The notes under the pieces are model-generated. The model worked only from the letters and a program-made list of their open reading frames with translations, was not told the DNA's origin and searched no databases. The position numbers were made by a program, and so were the translations under genes. Below, in pieces: positions 10,301 through 22,680 of a stretch of DNA of 64,000 bases; position 1 is the stretch's first letter, and every line of letters starts with the position of its first letter. Source of the DNA: Owenia fusiformis (Eukaryota; Annelida; Polychaeta; Sabellida; Oweniidae); assembly GCA_903813345.2 (NCBI GenBank), contig CAIIXF020000006.1, positions 16,124,348 through 16,188,347 of the forward strand, in the 5' to 3' direction.

Positions 10301-11172
10301 ATTATACCTAAAAGTTTTTGAAATGTATGAATAAATTCCGAGTTCAAAGCTTCTGACGGCCCGGGGGAGTCATTTTTAAATCCCGGCAGTGCCACGTTTC
10401 AAGAGGAATATCACCTGAATGAATGTTCATGATCTGGAGGGTTTCTTAGTAAATGATAAAAATATATGCCAGTCTTTATGAAATATCCAAACTTATATTT
10501 TTAGTGTTTGACACTGATCGATGATCGTTGAACAGCCCCTCTGCATTGAGTTGTCGCACCTTTAATAGCTTCTTAAAAAGAAAGCTCCGTTTCATTAACA
10601 ACGCATAGGCTAAGCCTTAATTCAATTAACTCGAACATAATAAAAAATAGTCATTGAGCCTAGAGACCAACAGGAGGAATCTCAGGCAGAGGTAGGTGAT
10701 CGTGGAACAACAGTCTAACATGCATCACTTTCATCATCATCATCGCCCGATGATGATCGTTTTAAAATCCGTTCCTTACTTCCAAATAGCAGTTTTAATA
10801 AACTGCTAATGAAATGTTTTTTTATGCCCAATATTCGGGTAATAATTTGAATAAGGTACAGCAGCATCTCAAAGTTCAATGTTGGATTAAGCTTACTAAC
10901 TTGAACAGTTAATCTGTGATCCCCTCCCTCCCCCACAAAACTGTGTTTGACAAATGTTGATAGGCCTAGTGTTATTTCGCCTGGTCACAAGAATATTTAC
11001 ATAACTTTTTATAATGCAGTCAATTTTTATAATTCTTATGTTAAGATTACAGGGCTGACCGCCTCCCCCTAACTGTTCAAAGTTAATTTTCTAACATTGA
11101 TCTTTTAAAATGGTTCTTAAATTGTCCCACGGTTGCTGTCGGTGCTTAGCTGTTTTAAAAGACCACCGTGAC
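10301..11172. other. Intergenic, no gene recognised
   Basis: Non-coding sequence with a small (ATC)n-type cluster near 10726-10760 ('tcatcatcatcatcgcccg'). Open frames are short and have neither splice context nor recognisable similarity. Confidence 0.5.
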
Positions 11173-11872
11173 GTGCAGTATGGCAAGTGATTTTAGACGG
11201 TCATATCTTTCATGAGTACTTTCTGGGCATAAATATAGTGTTTTTTGTTAAAACAATTATGTTTTCTTTCAAGTGAACCCATGATGATAAAAATACCAAT
11301 CGAACAATTCGAGATATTATGAATAGGAACCCCATGTCAAAATTTTTTTCAAAATATTGAACCTATTCACTCAAAAGAGGATCTCCCTTTTCTGATTTTT
11401 ATTGCATGAAAAGATTATTCAACAAGGGCTCTAAAACATCTTCAAAAATATAATTGTATTGAAAGTCTAGTTTTGAAGATATCAATTTTCGATGACCAAA
11501 ATGATGCTGAAAACAATGGATAGCACGAGTTTTCCCTAAGGGAAAATAACATGGGATATGTGGTTTTTAACTTTAACGCATTTCAATACGCATTCCCTTT
11601 TCAGAAATTGTTAATATAGTTGAGAAGAATGTTTTGATATGTTTTAATTGAGAAAAACAAGATCCTCTTTTTAGAAAATAAGCCTAACATTTAAAAAGTG
11701 CCAGGGTGGGGCCCTAATCCATAATTTTTCAGAGAGTTGGATTGATATTTTACTATCATGGGGACTTCACTTGAAAGAAAACATATTGTTTTAACAAAAA
11801 ACATTGTTTTTATGGCCAGAAAGTACTCATGGTGAAAAATATAACTGTCTAAAATCACTTGCCATACTGCAC
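11173..11872. repeat. Foldback element, 700 bp, arms about 180 bp or longer
   Basis: The left end 'gtgcagtatggcaagtga' continues 'ttttaga'. The exact inverse 'tctaaaatcacttgccat' plus 'actgcac' closes the element at 11872. The arms continue inward with mismatches: 'atgagtactttctgg' against 'ccagaaagtactcat', 'gttttctttcaagtgaa' against 'ttcacttgaaagaaaac', and deeper 'aaaagaggatct' against 'agatcctcttttt'. No transposase is encoded. A clear target duplication was not seen. Confidence 0.75.
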
Positions 11873-12127
11873 ATGGACCTTGAGAGTCACACATTTAATT
11901 CGGCTAGAATCACATGTTCAATTTATATGCAAAATACCAGGTCATACAAAGTATTATATTAACCCTTCCCTTCATCCACTCATATATTCTTTCTTGGGTT
12001 CTTGAATTCAAATTTTAAATTGACATCTAATTTTGCGTCCCGGGTTTTGAGCATTGCATATAAAGTACGCGATCAACGTGCAGATATCTTTTAGGCTGAT
12101 ATAAAGGTGGCAGCCAAGTAATCTATG

Positions 12128-12203
12128 AAAAGACCGACCAACGACCGACCGGTCACTCTCTCGACAGTTGGGTCGGTGGTCGGTGGTCGGTTGTCGGTCT
12201 TTT
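12128..12203. repeat. Hairpin of GACCGAC / GTCGGTC repeats
   Basis: The left arm, 'aaaagaccgaccaacgacc', pairs with the right arm, 'ggtcggttgtcggtctttt', with few mismatches around a loop of about 30 bases. The extra 'ggtcggtggtcggt' copies show slippage within the arm. It is a compact snapback sequence with no coding content. Flanking bases up to 13280 hold nothing I recognise. Confidence 0.7.
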
Positions 12204-13281
12204 ACATATAAATGGCATGAAAAGATGCAAAATAAGAAGAGGAATATGAAACTAAAAACTAAGAATCCAAGAATCAAACTGTGTTAAACCATTTTAAATC
12301 ACGAATAAAAACGAAAATGAAAAACGTACATCGTTATGGTCTGTTATGTCACCTTTTTAAGTGATGTCTCAGGCCTACGTTGAATTTTAGTAAGAAATTA
12401 GGATATACTCCAATATATAGAAACGATATGTTGACAGGTCAGGAACCCAAGCGTTTACAGTTCATTTTGACCATTTAACGCAATCTAAAAGAACAAAATG
12501 GGTAAAAATCGTTGCATATGATTGACGGGCATATTCTTAATCTATTTGTTTGTTCTCGCTTATTTATGAACCTTCGAATTTTCTTAATCTTTTCGGCAAA
12601 TGAATTCAAAAAACATTTTAATTAAAATGTAAAAGTTTCAATTTCTGGTAACATTACAATCTAAACCTATGTGTTTTTACTACATTGAAGGCCCACTTTG
12701 CGTATTTTCAATGTTTTTGGGCAAAATAAGAACTTTTATTTGAATTTTATAGAATGTTCAATGTATTGATAAGAACCATATCATTTGACACCAACAACAG
12801 CTCAAACGGACCACATCAAAGCTTACAATAATTAATCAAAAATATTTTTGATCTGTCAAGCTTTGTATTTCAAGTTTTTATCAATGTCATCGAAGGATGG
12901 CGAAGTTGTTTGTATTACATGATACATTCATTTTTATAGTGTTGCCATCTTCTAAATCAAACTTAATTCACTACAAAGATATATCTACACTAAAATCAAA
13001 TCTAGCTAGTAGCCCCATCGTTAGATATCACAGCCTTCTCTCAGTTTCCTTCTAGTGTATTGCAAAGATGGTCTGTGTATCAGAATGAGTAGCCTCGGTC
13101 TATTTCTCGAAACTCCGTAAAGTTACGGACCCGTAGAGTTACGATTTCCGTAAAAAGATGGGTATCGATATGGCGAACTTTTTGAACACACGTTTCTCTT
13201 AAACCAGTCATCACAAAATTCTGAAAATTTTACACAGTGTCAATTTAATGGTCATCTTTTGAATGGTAACAATATCATTTG

Positions 13282-13298
13282 ATATATATATATATATA
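13282..13298. repeat. (TA)n microsatellite
   Basis: A short uninterrupted run of TA dinucleotides lies just left of the TA-flanked element that starts at 13309. Confidence 0.85.
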
Positions 13299-13308
13299 CT
13301 TTCATCTA

Positions 13309-13792
13309 CAGGGTGGTCAAAAAACGGAAACACTGTATTTTCCTTATATCTTTGTCACTTTGTCACTTGTACAGCACTATGAATAACATGCTTCAGATTT
13401 GGCCATCATCGCGCTGTAGGCAAAACAGCACAGTTGTCAATGACCCGAATGCACTCCTCAGCAGGTGTTGCCGAAATGACAGGGATGATCTCACTTTTGG
13501 GGTTTGGAATTGTCCTGAGGTCATTCCCATATACTCTATCTCTGCCATATCCTCACAGGTAGAGACATTTTAGACGACGAGTACAGGTTTCCCGAGAGCG
13601 CAATAGTGGCCACTGAACATGTTCTTTAAAGTGCTTTAACATTGTGACTATCAATCTGATGGTCATGAAATAAAGTAGGCTGGTAGCAAATTGAATGATG
13701 TACAAATGTGTAAAAAATCAGGGAGTTATTTCTTAAAATGACAAAGATATGAGGAATATGGTATAAGGGTTTCCATTTTTTTTACCACCCTG
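13309..13792. mobile_element. TA-flanked MITE, 484 bp, 'cagggtggt' ends
   Basis: The left end is 'cagggtggtcaaaaaacgga' and the right end, inverted, is 'cagggtggtaaaaaaaatgg'. TA flanks both sides (13307-13308 and 13793-13794). CAGGGTGG(T/G)-type ends with TA duplication recall Tc1/mariner-type elements. An 86-residue open frame covers part of the interior but shows no DDE catalytic motif, so this is a non-autonomous or decayed copy. Confidence 0.75.
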
Positions 13793-14219
13793 TAAAAAAG
13801 AAAAGACGATAGACTTATATTTTACCTTCCTGTTTATTCCCGGGTGTTTATCATCACTTATAGGCCTATACCTGAAGGAGGGGAGGGGTATAGGGGTATA
13901 GGCTGTTAATTTTTTAACTTATCAACATCTTTTCATATAGGTATTTGGCAATGAGTGGATATCATTATCTAATTACAGTGTATATAATTTATGTATATTT
14001 CAGTCCTTAGCGTACGCCTAACAAACTCACACCCAACAATAATTACCGAGATCATCTTTGAACGGCATATCTTTTTCTTTCAAGATAAATTGAATCATAA
14101 CACCATTTTATTTTCGAACGTTCCTATTATGGATTCAAGGTATCAAAAAATGACATGTCATCTGGGACGTACAAAATTAATAATGACAGGTGTTTCAAGA
14201 AGCTCTTCAATCACGGAGG

Positions 14220-14247
14220 CGGGAAAAATATTATTTGCGAAAATAAG
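14220..14247 (+). promoter_or_regulatory. Possible E2F-type site and splice donor upstream of the RhoGEF gene
   Basis: 'ggaggcgggaaaaat' contains an inverted TTTCCCGCC, the E2F consensus. It is followed 20 bases later by 'aaaataag|gtaaaa', a possible donor. This might mark an upstream leader exon of the large plus-strand gene, whose first identified leader exon is at 17009. The evidence is thin. Confidence 0.2.
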
Positions 14248-14468
14248 GTAAAAAATATGTTATCTGTCATTTGTTGTTTTAGATGCGAGTAATTTATAGT
14301 TTTTATATCATATAAATACGGATCTTCTACCAGTCTTCCCATTGTGATCCAGAAATGTTTGAAATTCATGTTTCAATCATTGATATTATTGAAGGCGATT
14401 ATTTAAATAAATATTCAGTCACAAAGTGAACTAAGGGATTCTTATAGAAGACTTGTTTACTATAACCA

Positions 14469-14568
14469 GGGGCGGATCTGGGAACCAACAAGGGGGGCAT
14501 AAATTTCAGGCCAGATAAAAAAATTTGGGCCCCCAAGGGGGGGGGGGGGTGGGCCCCCAGATCCGTCA
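14469..14568. repeat. Short inverted-repeat element with a 13-G run
   Basis: 'ggcggatctggg' at the left and 'cccagatccgtc' at the right bracket about 100 bases containing 'gggccccc' stretches and a run of 13 G. The short arms, the absence of coding sequence and the hairpin layout point to a tiny MITE. Confidence 0.6.
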
Positions 14569-14913
14569 GTGATCGATAATCCATGAATGGATGGTGTTCA
14601 CTGTGTTCAGTCACTGAGCCCAAGGAGGATCGGCTCCTAGTGTGTAACATAGATATTCTGTCCCATTTATGGGCATGTTGTGATTCAAAATTCGAATTCA
14701 AACAGCCAACATTTTGTTTCAGAAAATGAAGACATTTACATGTATATGTTTCATTGTTGGAAAATATTGAGTTTTGATCCTGGGAGTTTTGATCCTCCTT
14801 ATACTGAGTCTCAATGTTTCTCTTAAAAATCAATTGTAGACCTCAAGGTACCTTTTTCATATTTTGTAAATGCATTTACGGAGTTAGAATATGACCAATA
14901 TGGACTGGTCACA

Positions 14914-14934
14914 GGGGGGGGGGGGGGGGGGGGG
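14914..14934. repeat. Poly-G run, 21 bases
   Basis: A homopolymer of 21 G. Its length is uncertain because such runs are error-prone in sequencing. On the minus strand it yields a meaningless proline run. Confidence 0.9.
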
Positions 14935-15199
14935 TTGATTATAGCATTAGCCAGCCAAAAAGATTTACTTAAAGATTTGTTTATCAAAATTAATGTAACT
15001 TCCTTCAAAATTGAGCTAGAAACTTCAAATAAAAAGCATTTCAAACCTCTTTTCTTCTATCTAATGGTTCAATTGTATTGGTGGTGATTGTAAATGTGTG
15101 ATTTGTGTGTTCAGTATATAAATACTGGTAGGTGACATTCATTTTCAAAATCTTACTTTTTAGATTTGATTGATGTAGAACAACATCTGATTACAGGGG

Positions 15200-15760
15200 T
15201 AGGATTTTTTACCTCATAGTTTTTTTTGAATTGTGAGGGTAATAACCCAGATGCAAGTAGGGAGTTTCCAGTTTCACTACCAGGTGGCTAATTTGGGGCA
15301 GATAACATGGCAGAGTATTAGAAATACAGGTAGTTCCCTCAAACTTGAATATTCCTCAGTTTTAGTGGTTCAATTTTCATATTACCCTTGTAGCCAGTTT
15401 TTGTTCAGGTGGTGTTTGATCGCCAAAAGAATTCGGGTCAGGAGATTTGGTTTGAATTTTACAAAAATTAATGTACCTTCCTTGAGCTACATGTACGCCC
15501 ATGGTCCCATAAAAGTAAATATTATTTGTCCTATGCAAGAAAAGACATTTCATTTTTTTGGTATTATTTTATAACGTGTGGAGTCTATGGGGAATCTCCC
15601 TCACCTAGCAGTCACATTTTCTACTCACACCTAGTCTATCAATGTCATGGGTATGAAAGATCATTTAGGTATTTATACTGAAAAATCATAATCAGAATTA
15701 AGTAAATCAATAGGTTCATTTAGGTATTTATACTGAAAAATCATAATTTGTGTTTTTTTC
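15200..15760. repeat. Dispersed repeat copy plus a 32-bp direct duplication
   Basis: 'ctatggggaatctccctcac' near 15588 is an inverted near-match of 'gggggagattccccatag' at about 419-436, so one repeat family is present at both places in opposite orientation. Within the block the 32-bp phrase starting 'tcatttaggtatttatactg' occurs at 15661 and again at 15716. The 113-residue open frame here has no recognisable domain. Confidence 0.55.
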
Positions 15761-17008
15761 TTCAACTTGATTTTTAGTTAAATGGGGCTGGAGAGGGGAG
15801 AGCAACCAAGGTATATGGCTGCTTAATTGTTTCATGTTTAATGATAACTGTAGTGTCATGGAGATGAAGAGAGACCTTTTACTGTTCAATTCTACACACC
15901 TACAAACTCAAAATCAATTAGTTATACAAACAACCTATTATATAACAATAATAGTTATCCTACCAATTGTGTTTTTGTTTCCTTCATTATAATACCTAGA
16001 CACAAACATCCTATAAAGTGGAGACGCTTGAAGAGGAAACTATTGTTCACACCTGAATTGTTATTGATGTTTGTCAATTGATTTTTAATTATTGATTCAT
16101 GTTGGAAAATATTTTTTATTTATATATCAGTTTTGTCTGGTCTCTTTCCATCATTTCTTGATTGCACATTTCATGTTATGAAAAATTGTAAATGTAATAT
16201 TGAAGTGTGATGTATGAAGTAGATTACCTTTTGAGCTAGTTGTTATGGTGCAATCAGTTTTTTGAGTATTATTTATATATCTTCCTCCGCTGATAAGTGA
16301 CATAACTGGTATATTTCTGCTGTTTTTCTGCTTTTGATTTAATTGCAATGTGTGAGTTGTAAATTGTGAATTTTTGGAACATCTGGGAGCCATAGGGATT
16401 TAGAGATTTGCAGATTTAGAGATTTTTTCATTTTTACAGATTCATTGTACAGATATTTTTGTGATGCTATTCTCTTTGTAAGCAAGTTAATACATATTTT
16501 AGAGTGAGAATGAACATAAAACTTGCATCAAGCCTTCTATGTTACTCCCCCCCATTCAATCAGTTGTCCTGGTGACTGTGGAGAATATTAATAAATGGGC
16601 CTGCATTTTAAAATAAGAATGAGAAATATGTTTTTTAATGTCATATTAAATGAAATATGAAATGAATGAATGAAATGTGACTTTCTAGCTGCTTGAATAT
16701 TGAAAAACCATCCCCTCCCCTCTGATTAAAGCTACCCATAGACATGCCTTTCTAAATAAGATAGATATAAGATTCTCATAACTAATTTCTGTATTTTCTT
16801 TATGGATATAAACTTTTCTATAAATATGTAATAAAAATATGAAAACAAATGTCTGATATTCAAGGATATTATTGTCTAATTGTTGATTACATACTCAATT
16901 AAAGAGATTAACTGACTGAAGGATTTCCACGAATGCAAATTGTATATTGATTTATTTTCATATTTGTTAGTTTGTGACTTATTTATTTATTTGTTTGTTT
17001 CTTTTCAG
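15761..17008. other. Intergenic or leader intron, no gene recognised
   Basis: AT-rich sequence with scattered short simple repeats, for example 'aatgaatgaatgaaa' near 16664. It ends in the acceptor 'cttttcag' of the first leader exon found. Confidence 0.5.
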
Positions 17009-17065
17009 GATTTAAGTACTTGAGGAATAATTAACAAATCATAATGCAGAGTTCTATACTATAGG
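17009..17065 (+). other. Candidate untranslated leader exon 1 of the RhoGEF gene
   Basis: The acceptor 'gtttgtttcttttcag' is followed by 57 bases and the donor 'ctatagg|gtaagt'. All frames contain stops, consistent with 5' untranslated sequence. Its assignment to the downstream gene rests on strand and position. Confidence 0.4.
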
Positions 17066-17561
17066 GTAAGTTATAGATTGATGTTGTTGTTAATGATTAT
17101 TAAACTAAACATATAAGTTCAAATTAAGCATAAATATAATTCTTTTGACATTCTGTGATTTGAAATTCTTGTAGTCTTACATATTCATTGGTAATATAAG
17201 TCAATTAGCATTTCTTTTTCAGAAAATTGCTTTAGTCTGGGTGGCTCATATTTGAAATATTTCATATTTTGAAAATGGAAAGCTTAACTTTGAACACTGG
17301 GTATTTGATGCCTCTGCTCTATCCTATAAATCCATTGTTTGAATAACACATAATCCAACATGGCCCCGAACATGAATTCAAATTAATAAATTGAAGAATT
17401 TAATATCTTGGATAAGCCAATTGTAATGGGATTAATGCAGAATCTGGGTGTGTATAAAATGCAGCATGCAGCTTTGCAAGGTTTTCACAATAAATAAAAT
17501 TGGTTGCCACTATAGATTTGACTTAAACTGGACAATACATTCAAATTGCATCTACTTACAG

Positions 17562-17682
17562 GATATTATAGAACATTGAAGGCTTTGCCGACAGCTAGCA
17601 TTTACATTGCCGCATTACAGTGGAATATAATATACAGCGTTTAGCAGACAAACTTTGAGTCACATTAAACACTGGTTTCAAG
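17562..17682 (+). other. Candidate untranslated leader exon 2
   Basis: Between the acceptor 'catctacttacag' and the strong donor 'ttcaag|gtgaga' lie 121 bases that are stop-rich in every frame. The local sequence is less AT-rich than the flanks. Confidence 0.4.
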
Positions 17683-19578
17683 GTGAGATTTTTTTAAAAA
17701 TTTTAATTAGAATTAGTTAAAAACAGTTATAGTTAAATGCTGAAAGGTAAGAAAAATATTATCTCTGTAATTGTCTCAGCCATGTTATTATTAAATGCAT
17801 TGACAGCACTGATTTATGGACGTAAAAAAAATCAGTCATTGATTAGGACATAAGAGGTGTACAAAAACTACTGTTGACTTTTAAAGTAAATTTGAGATTT
17901 GAAACTTCAATATATTCAACATGTTTGATTTTATTATAGAGATATTAAAAGTTAAAAGTAATTGCAAACATATATTATGTATAAGCATAGGGATGGAGAC
18001 TGAAAATGAAGTACATTTCAGTTGCATTTTGGTGTACATTTAGATTGAGTTCTTCAACTGTTGAAGTAATTTAACAGATATAATGATAATTTATAATGTT
18101 TTAAGTATATATCAAACGTCTCATATCATGCAGTTTTCTCACTGTTGATTTCCACTTGAATAGTCGAAGCTAGAGTTATTTTGACATCTGTCAGAATGCT
18201 TTGTGAGTTTGAAGTAACAATCATCATTGCTCATTTATTGATTTATTTCTCAATATAGATTTAGATAAAAATAAGCAACATTGTGAGATCCACAGCCTCA
18301 GTCACAGCCTGTAATATCCTTCCCAAGCATGAGATAAAGAGGGACTGGGACTCAGATAAATTAGAATGCCAAATCAAATTATTTGCAAATTCACTCTACG
18401 ACAAATCTTAATTCAAAACGTAAGACAAACCATTGAGAATTGAACGATAGAGACAAACAGATGTGAATTAAACACTATAACTATGATGTCAAGTAAAATG
18501 ATTTTTTTTCGAATCTTACATACAAGTTGGATAAGCCACACTAATTGATAGGATTAAATATAAAGTGTTTTTTAATTTGTTTATCCAATTTTTTAAAGTT
18601 TTTAAGTAATTACATCTGTTACTATTCTTTTTAAGTGTTCTGAAAATTATTAATTGGCAATTAAAGAATTGATTTGGGTCTGGAACTTAGCTTTGTTCCA
18701 AACCTATTTTCAAAAATGTATCCTCTCAATCAAATAAAATGTAAATGACAGTTTTGAGAATGAGTTTGAGTAAATTAATGCTGTTGAGTAAAATTAATTG
18801 AATATGTGGTATTTGAGTTGACTCCTTAAGAAACAGAGTGGATTAATTTGATTGTAATTTAGGCCCAGTAAGTGACATAATTTCCCATATATCAGTTCCC
18901 ATATCTGGATCTTAAATAAATCCCTAAGATAAGTAAAGAATTGTCAAATATGGTGTATAGATTATCACCATTCATAGTGTGATTTTTGGTATTTTACCTG
19001 AGGTTTTAGTGGTCAAACTGTGCATAGGTTTATCCTTATTTATTTATTTACAAATTCAGTTTGGGGAGGTGTATATTTGCTGATCTAGTATTGACAATCA
19101 AGAGGTAAGTTAGTGTACCGTAGGGTTCTAAAATTATGGGAAACCCATGGGAACAGTTCTACCATAGGGCCTTAAAGGTTTATGTTGGATTTTGAATAAG
19201 AACATACTGCCTGAATTTGAAAATCATTTAATGCCATTTTGCAAATGCAAAGTTTGTTCATCGCATTTAAAAGGAAGTGGACAATACATGAATGTTAAAT
19301 AGGTTTAGCTCCCACCCTTGGAAACCCAATAGTTTTCAAGTGTATTTTCAAGGATTTTTACCTGGTCATTATGTCCTCTGTAGAATATACAGTATATATA
19401 AATAAAGGGGCTTTCAACATGACATTTCATTTTGGATGTAAGGTACTTTCAGAATATATGTACATGTACTGAGTTCAGGAATCATGGACTTTTTAGAGAA
19501 AGTCTGAAAATAGAAAAGCATTATATTTTGAGGTGAGATTTCATATTCCTTCATATAAGCGAGTGCATTTTATAAGTA

Positions 19579-19675
19579 GGCCTCAGGGGCGTAGCCAGCT
19601 TTCAGTCGGGGGGGGGGGGGGGGGGGAGGTGTGATCGCACCCATCGCACCCCTTCCTGGCTACACCTATGAGGCC
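19579..19675. repeat. Compact 'gcgtagccag' inverted-repeat element with a 19-G run
   Basis: The ends are 'ggcctcaggggcgtagccag' and its near-perfect inverse 'ctggctacacctatgaggcc'. The interior is 'ctttcag', a run of 19 G, then 'gatcgcaccc'. It belongs to the family seen at 1516-2160. Poly-G length may be unreliable. Confidence 0.75.
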
Positions 19676-20887
19676 TTGACAAGGTATTTTATTTTTGGGG
19701 CCTCGAAGTGCCTGGTCCAATGCGTTTATATTTATTGTGATATATTAATACAGGGATCAAGTGAGATTATTCAGGCATTAAACTCATATTACAATGCAGC
19801 ATGTGTTTGTGACAATGGTCAGTACATTATATTAACATTATCTATTCTTTCATCTCTCCTACTCTTCTGTTTGAGAGATGGGTAATCATCTGCCATTTTG
19901 AAATTGAAGAGTGCTGTCAGTTGGCTCTCACATTTGAACTTTTATCTGGTATTATCTCAACTTAATTGAGATTTGAATCTAATTTGCCATGGAAAGCGTT
20001 TGGATTAGGTCAGGTACAGATAAAGATATCAAACTATTATTTGTTTTCATGGATTAATCAGTGATCACACTTAATAGCACAATGGGTTTATACTTATGAA
20101 TCACTTGGGACATGATATCATATTTTCTTAATACTTCCTTTCAGTTTTAAGTTAAGAAAACCACTGAAGTGAATCTTCTTCATTTTATATTAAATTCCGA
20201 CAAAGTGTGGCAGATGTAAGAGTAGAGGTACCCAGTTGACCTATTGTGTTTATTTGAAAGTAAAATATTCATCCTTTATTTTTTCTATTTTTAATTGAAG
20301 GTTATAAAACTGTTATCATGTAAATATCTTGTATGTCTTTAAAGTACGTTCAAATCAGGAATATAAAAATCAAGATCTGCGATTGTAAGATTTTGATGAC
20401 ATTGTAGGAAAACACTTTATTGATTATTGCAAGGTTTTGATCCAAAATGATAATTGGAGGGTGAAGTAGTAGGGTAAAAAGGAACAGGTGCAAAAGCGAG
20501 CGTGGCTCTTTGACGCTTTCTACGCTAGAGTAACTCGGGTAGTATTCTGTGCAGTATAGACCTTTTCAGTTATATCATACTTGGCAATATTCAATCATAT
20601 AACACAATGGTTAAGTTGTTTTGATTGAAGCATGTGTGTTTCAACATTTTGGACTGTTAAGAACGTTGAAAGGAAGTTAAAAAGTGAATATTGATGAGAA
20701 ATTAAAGGATTTATATTCAATGATTTACTTTATCTGCAAGGGATGTTTTTAGTTCATTGATAGAAGCTAACGGGACCAAAGAGGGAAGACGTCCTGCTTT
20801 ATCTGGGACACAATATTGATCAAGTTTTTATGTACAAAGAGAGTTATTGTGTGCATTGGACACTAAGTGAATATTTGCTTTTTCCAG

Positions 20888-20967
20888 AAATACGGAACTT
20901 AACATTTTAAAGATATGACTGAAGGGCATTAAACAGCAAGCTGACCGATTGTGTGGACTAATTTTGG
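20888..20967 (+). other. Candidate untranslated leader exon 3
   Basis: 'tttgctttttccag' precedes 80 bases ending in 'attttgg|gtgagt'. In the frame that would join the next exons there are several stop codons, so translation must start downstream of this exon. Confidence 0.45.
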
Positions 20968-21549
20968 GTGAGTTTAAAATAGTTCTGAAACAATAATTTG
21001 AACATTTCTCTAGCTGTGTCTAATTAATTAAAATACACTTCAAATTGATTTCACTACATCGTAACACTTCTTAATTGATTTTAACTGTTGTTTCCATGCA
21101 ATCTCACCATTAATGCTGGTTTTGTTTTTTATTGAACTATCGTAACCACTGAGTAAGTTTTCAGTTTGTGTTTCAAATTTGCATAAATTAGTTTAATTGG
21201 TTTCTCTATTGATACATGTGAAACTGTGGGTTATCATTAGAAACAGTAGGTTCTTATCTAATGTATCTTCCCTAAAATATAGATATCACAATGTTAATTA
21301 ATGTGATTCCTGTGCTTTATCAACATTTAAAGATATAAAATATTCTAAAAAGAATGCATTTTGATGTATTACATCTCATATCAAGGTCTATAATAAAAAC
21401 TGTTACCCGGTTGGAATGTTTATCCAAAATATATGCATATTTGACTACAAAATTCTAAGGGATGATGATATTTTGTGGAAGTGTATTTTTTGTAAGGGTA
21501 TTTTTTGTTTTCTATGTATAAATACAGAGATCTTTGGTTTTCACTTTAG

Positions 21550-21591
21550 GTGTGCAACAAGTTGCAGGTGCAAATACAACCCATTTTCCAG
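21550..21591 (+). other. Candidate untranslated leader exon 4
   Basis: This 42-base exon lies between 'ttttcactttag' and 'ttttccag|gtaagg', both strong sites. It is open in the frame of the next exon but has no ATG, so it is probably non-coding. Confidence 0.5.
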
Positions 21592-22421
21592 GTAAGGTGT
21601 TTCTATTGTATATACCTATAGTGTAGTGTACTTAATATTCAATCATTCATGTTTAGTACATGTTTGAAGTTTGTAATTGCTCTTAAATGTAATTAATGTC
21701 TCATATTATGTGTTTTATATCATTTGGTATTTATGACAGAAAAACTAATCCAATTTGCATTTTTGAAAAACTTCAAAATTTCCCTTCAAAAACTTGACAG
21801 CATGTGACATAAATGTACTGAGTGATGTTGGTGCACTTATGGGCAGATGTATTTTTGAATATTTTTGATTACCCTTATGAAATGATTTAAGTAACTGTTA
21901 TCGTAAAGAACTGTAACTGTATGAATTGAAATGATCAGAATTCGATAAATGTTTTTTAAAACCTCCCAGTGCTTGGTTCTAACCACAAGGTAAATAAGTA
22001 AAAAACATTGATTATTATACTTCTCTATCTGTCATTTTTTAGTTTTTCATTTATTTGTTTTTCCCACAAAGTATAATGCTTGATAAATACATGTTGAAAG
22101 TAAATGCAAATTGATTCTTATAAAGATATCATATTTAGTTATAGAAACGGATTTGCTTATACTCAACAAGAAAGTATTGACTGATTTTTTTCATTTTTGA
22201 TTGTAAGCATTGTGTTAAGGTATCCAGGTGAACTTTGGCTGGTTTGAAGGCCCTTTCAGTATACCATAGATTAAAACGAGCAAATATCGTCTGTTCTTCA
22301 CATTTCCTTTTCATTCATAAAGCAGGAATACTAGGAATACTCCATCAGTGATTGACTGTTTTTGTAGACATTGATAAACCTGAACATAACATACAAATGC
22401 AAATCCAATGAATTTTTTTAG

Positions 22422-22680
22422 CACTCCTCCTGCAAGATGATGAAATTCAGGAAAGGGTTGGCAACTGTCACCAATACAGCAAATATACGACATCTCCCGA
22501 CTGATCTCCCAACAGAAGTCGTAAATGGAAGCCCAATCTTATGCGCTGATGAACAATATGGACCAATCAAACGAGCGAAGTTCAGTCCCACTCCCAGATG
22601 CGAGGAGGCTTTTGATGAGTGGGCCATGGAGACTGTGTCAAGCGAGCCAGAGATTAAGAAATCCATTCTACAGTGTCTGG
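22422..22680 (+). CDS. Alternative first coding exon A of the C2-PDZ-RhoGEF gene
   Basis: After the acceptor 'aatttttttag' and 15 untranslated bases, an ATG at 22437 (A at -3) opens 81 codons plus one base. The exon ends at the donor 'gtctgg|gtgagt'. The peptide starts MMKFRKGLATVTNTA and ends EIKKSILQCL; it has balanced composition and no repeat character, but I do not recognise a domain. Its phase (1), with a final split glycine codon g|gt, matches the C2 exon at 36748 exactly. Joining them gives an 812-residue isoform. The 187-residue minus-strand frame over this exon is taken as a shadow. Confidence 0.6.

Noticed and set aside
13313-13573. 86-residue frame inside the TA-flanked element, considered as a transposase
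   Set aside because: No DDE/D catalytic motif or DNA-binding helix could be seen; at most it is decayed transposase sequence.
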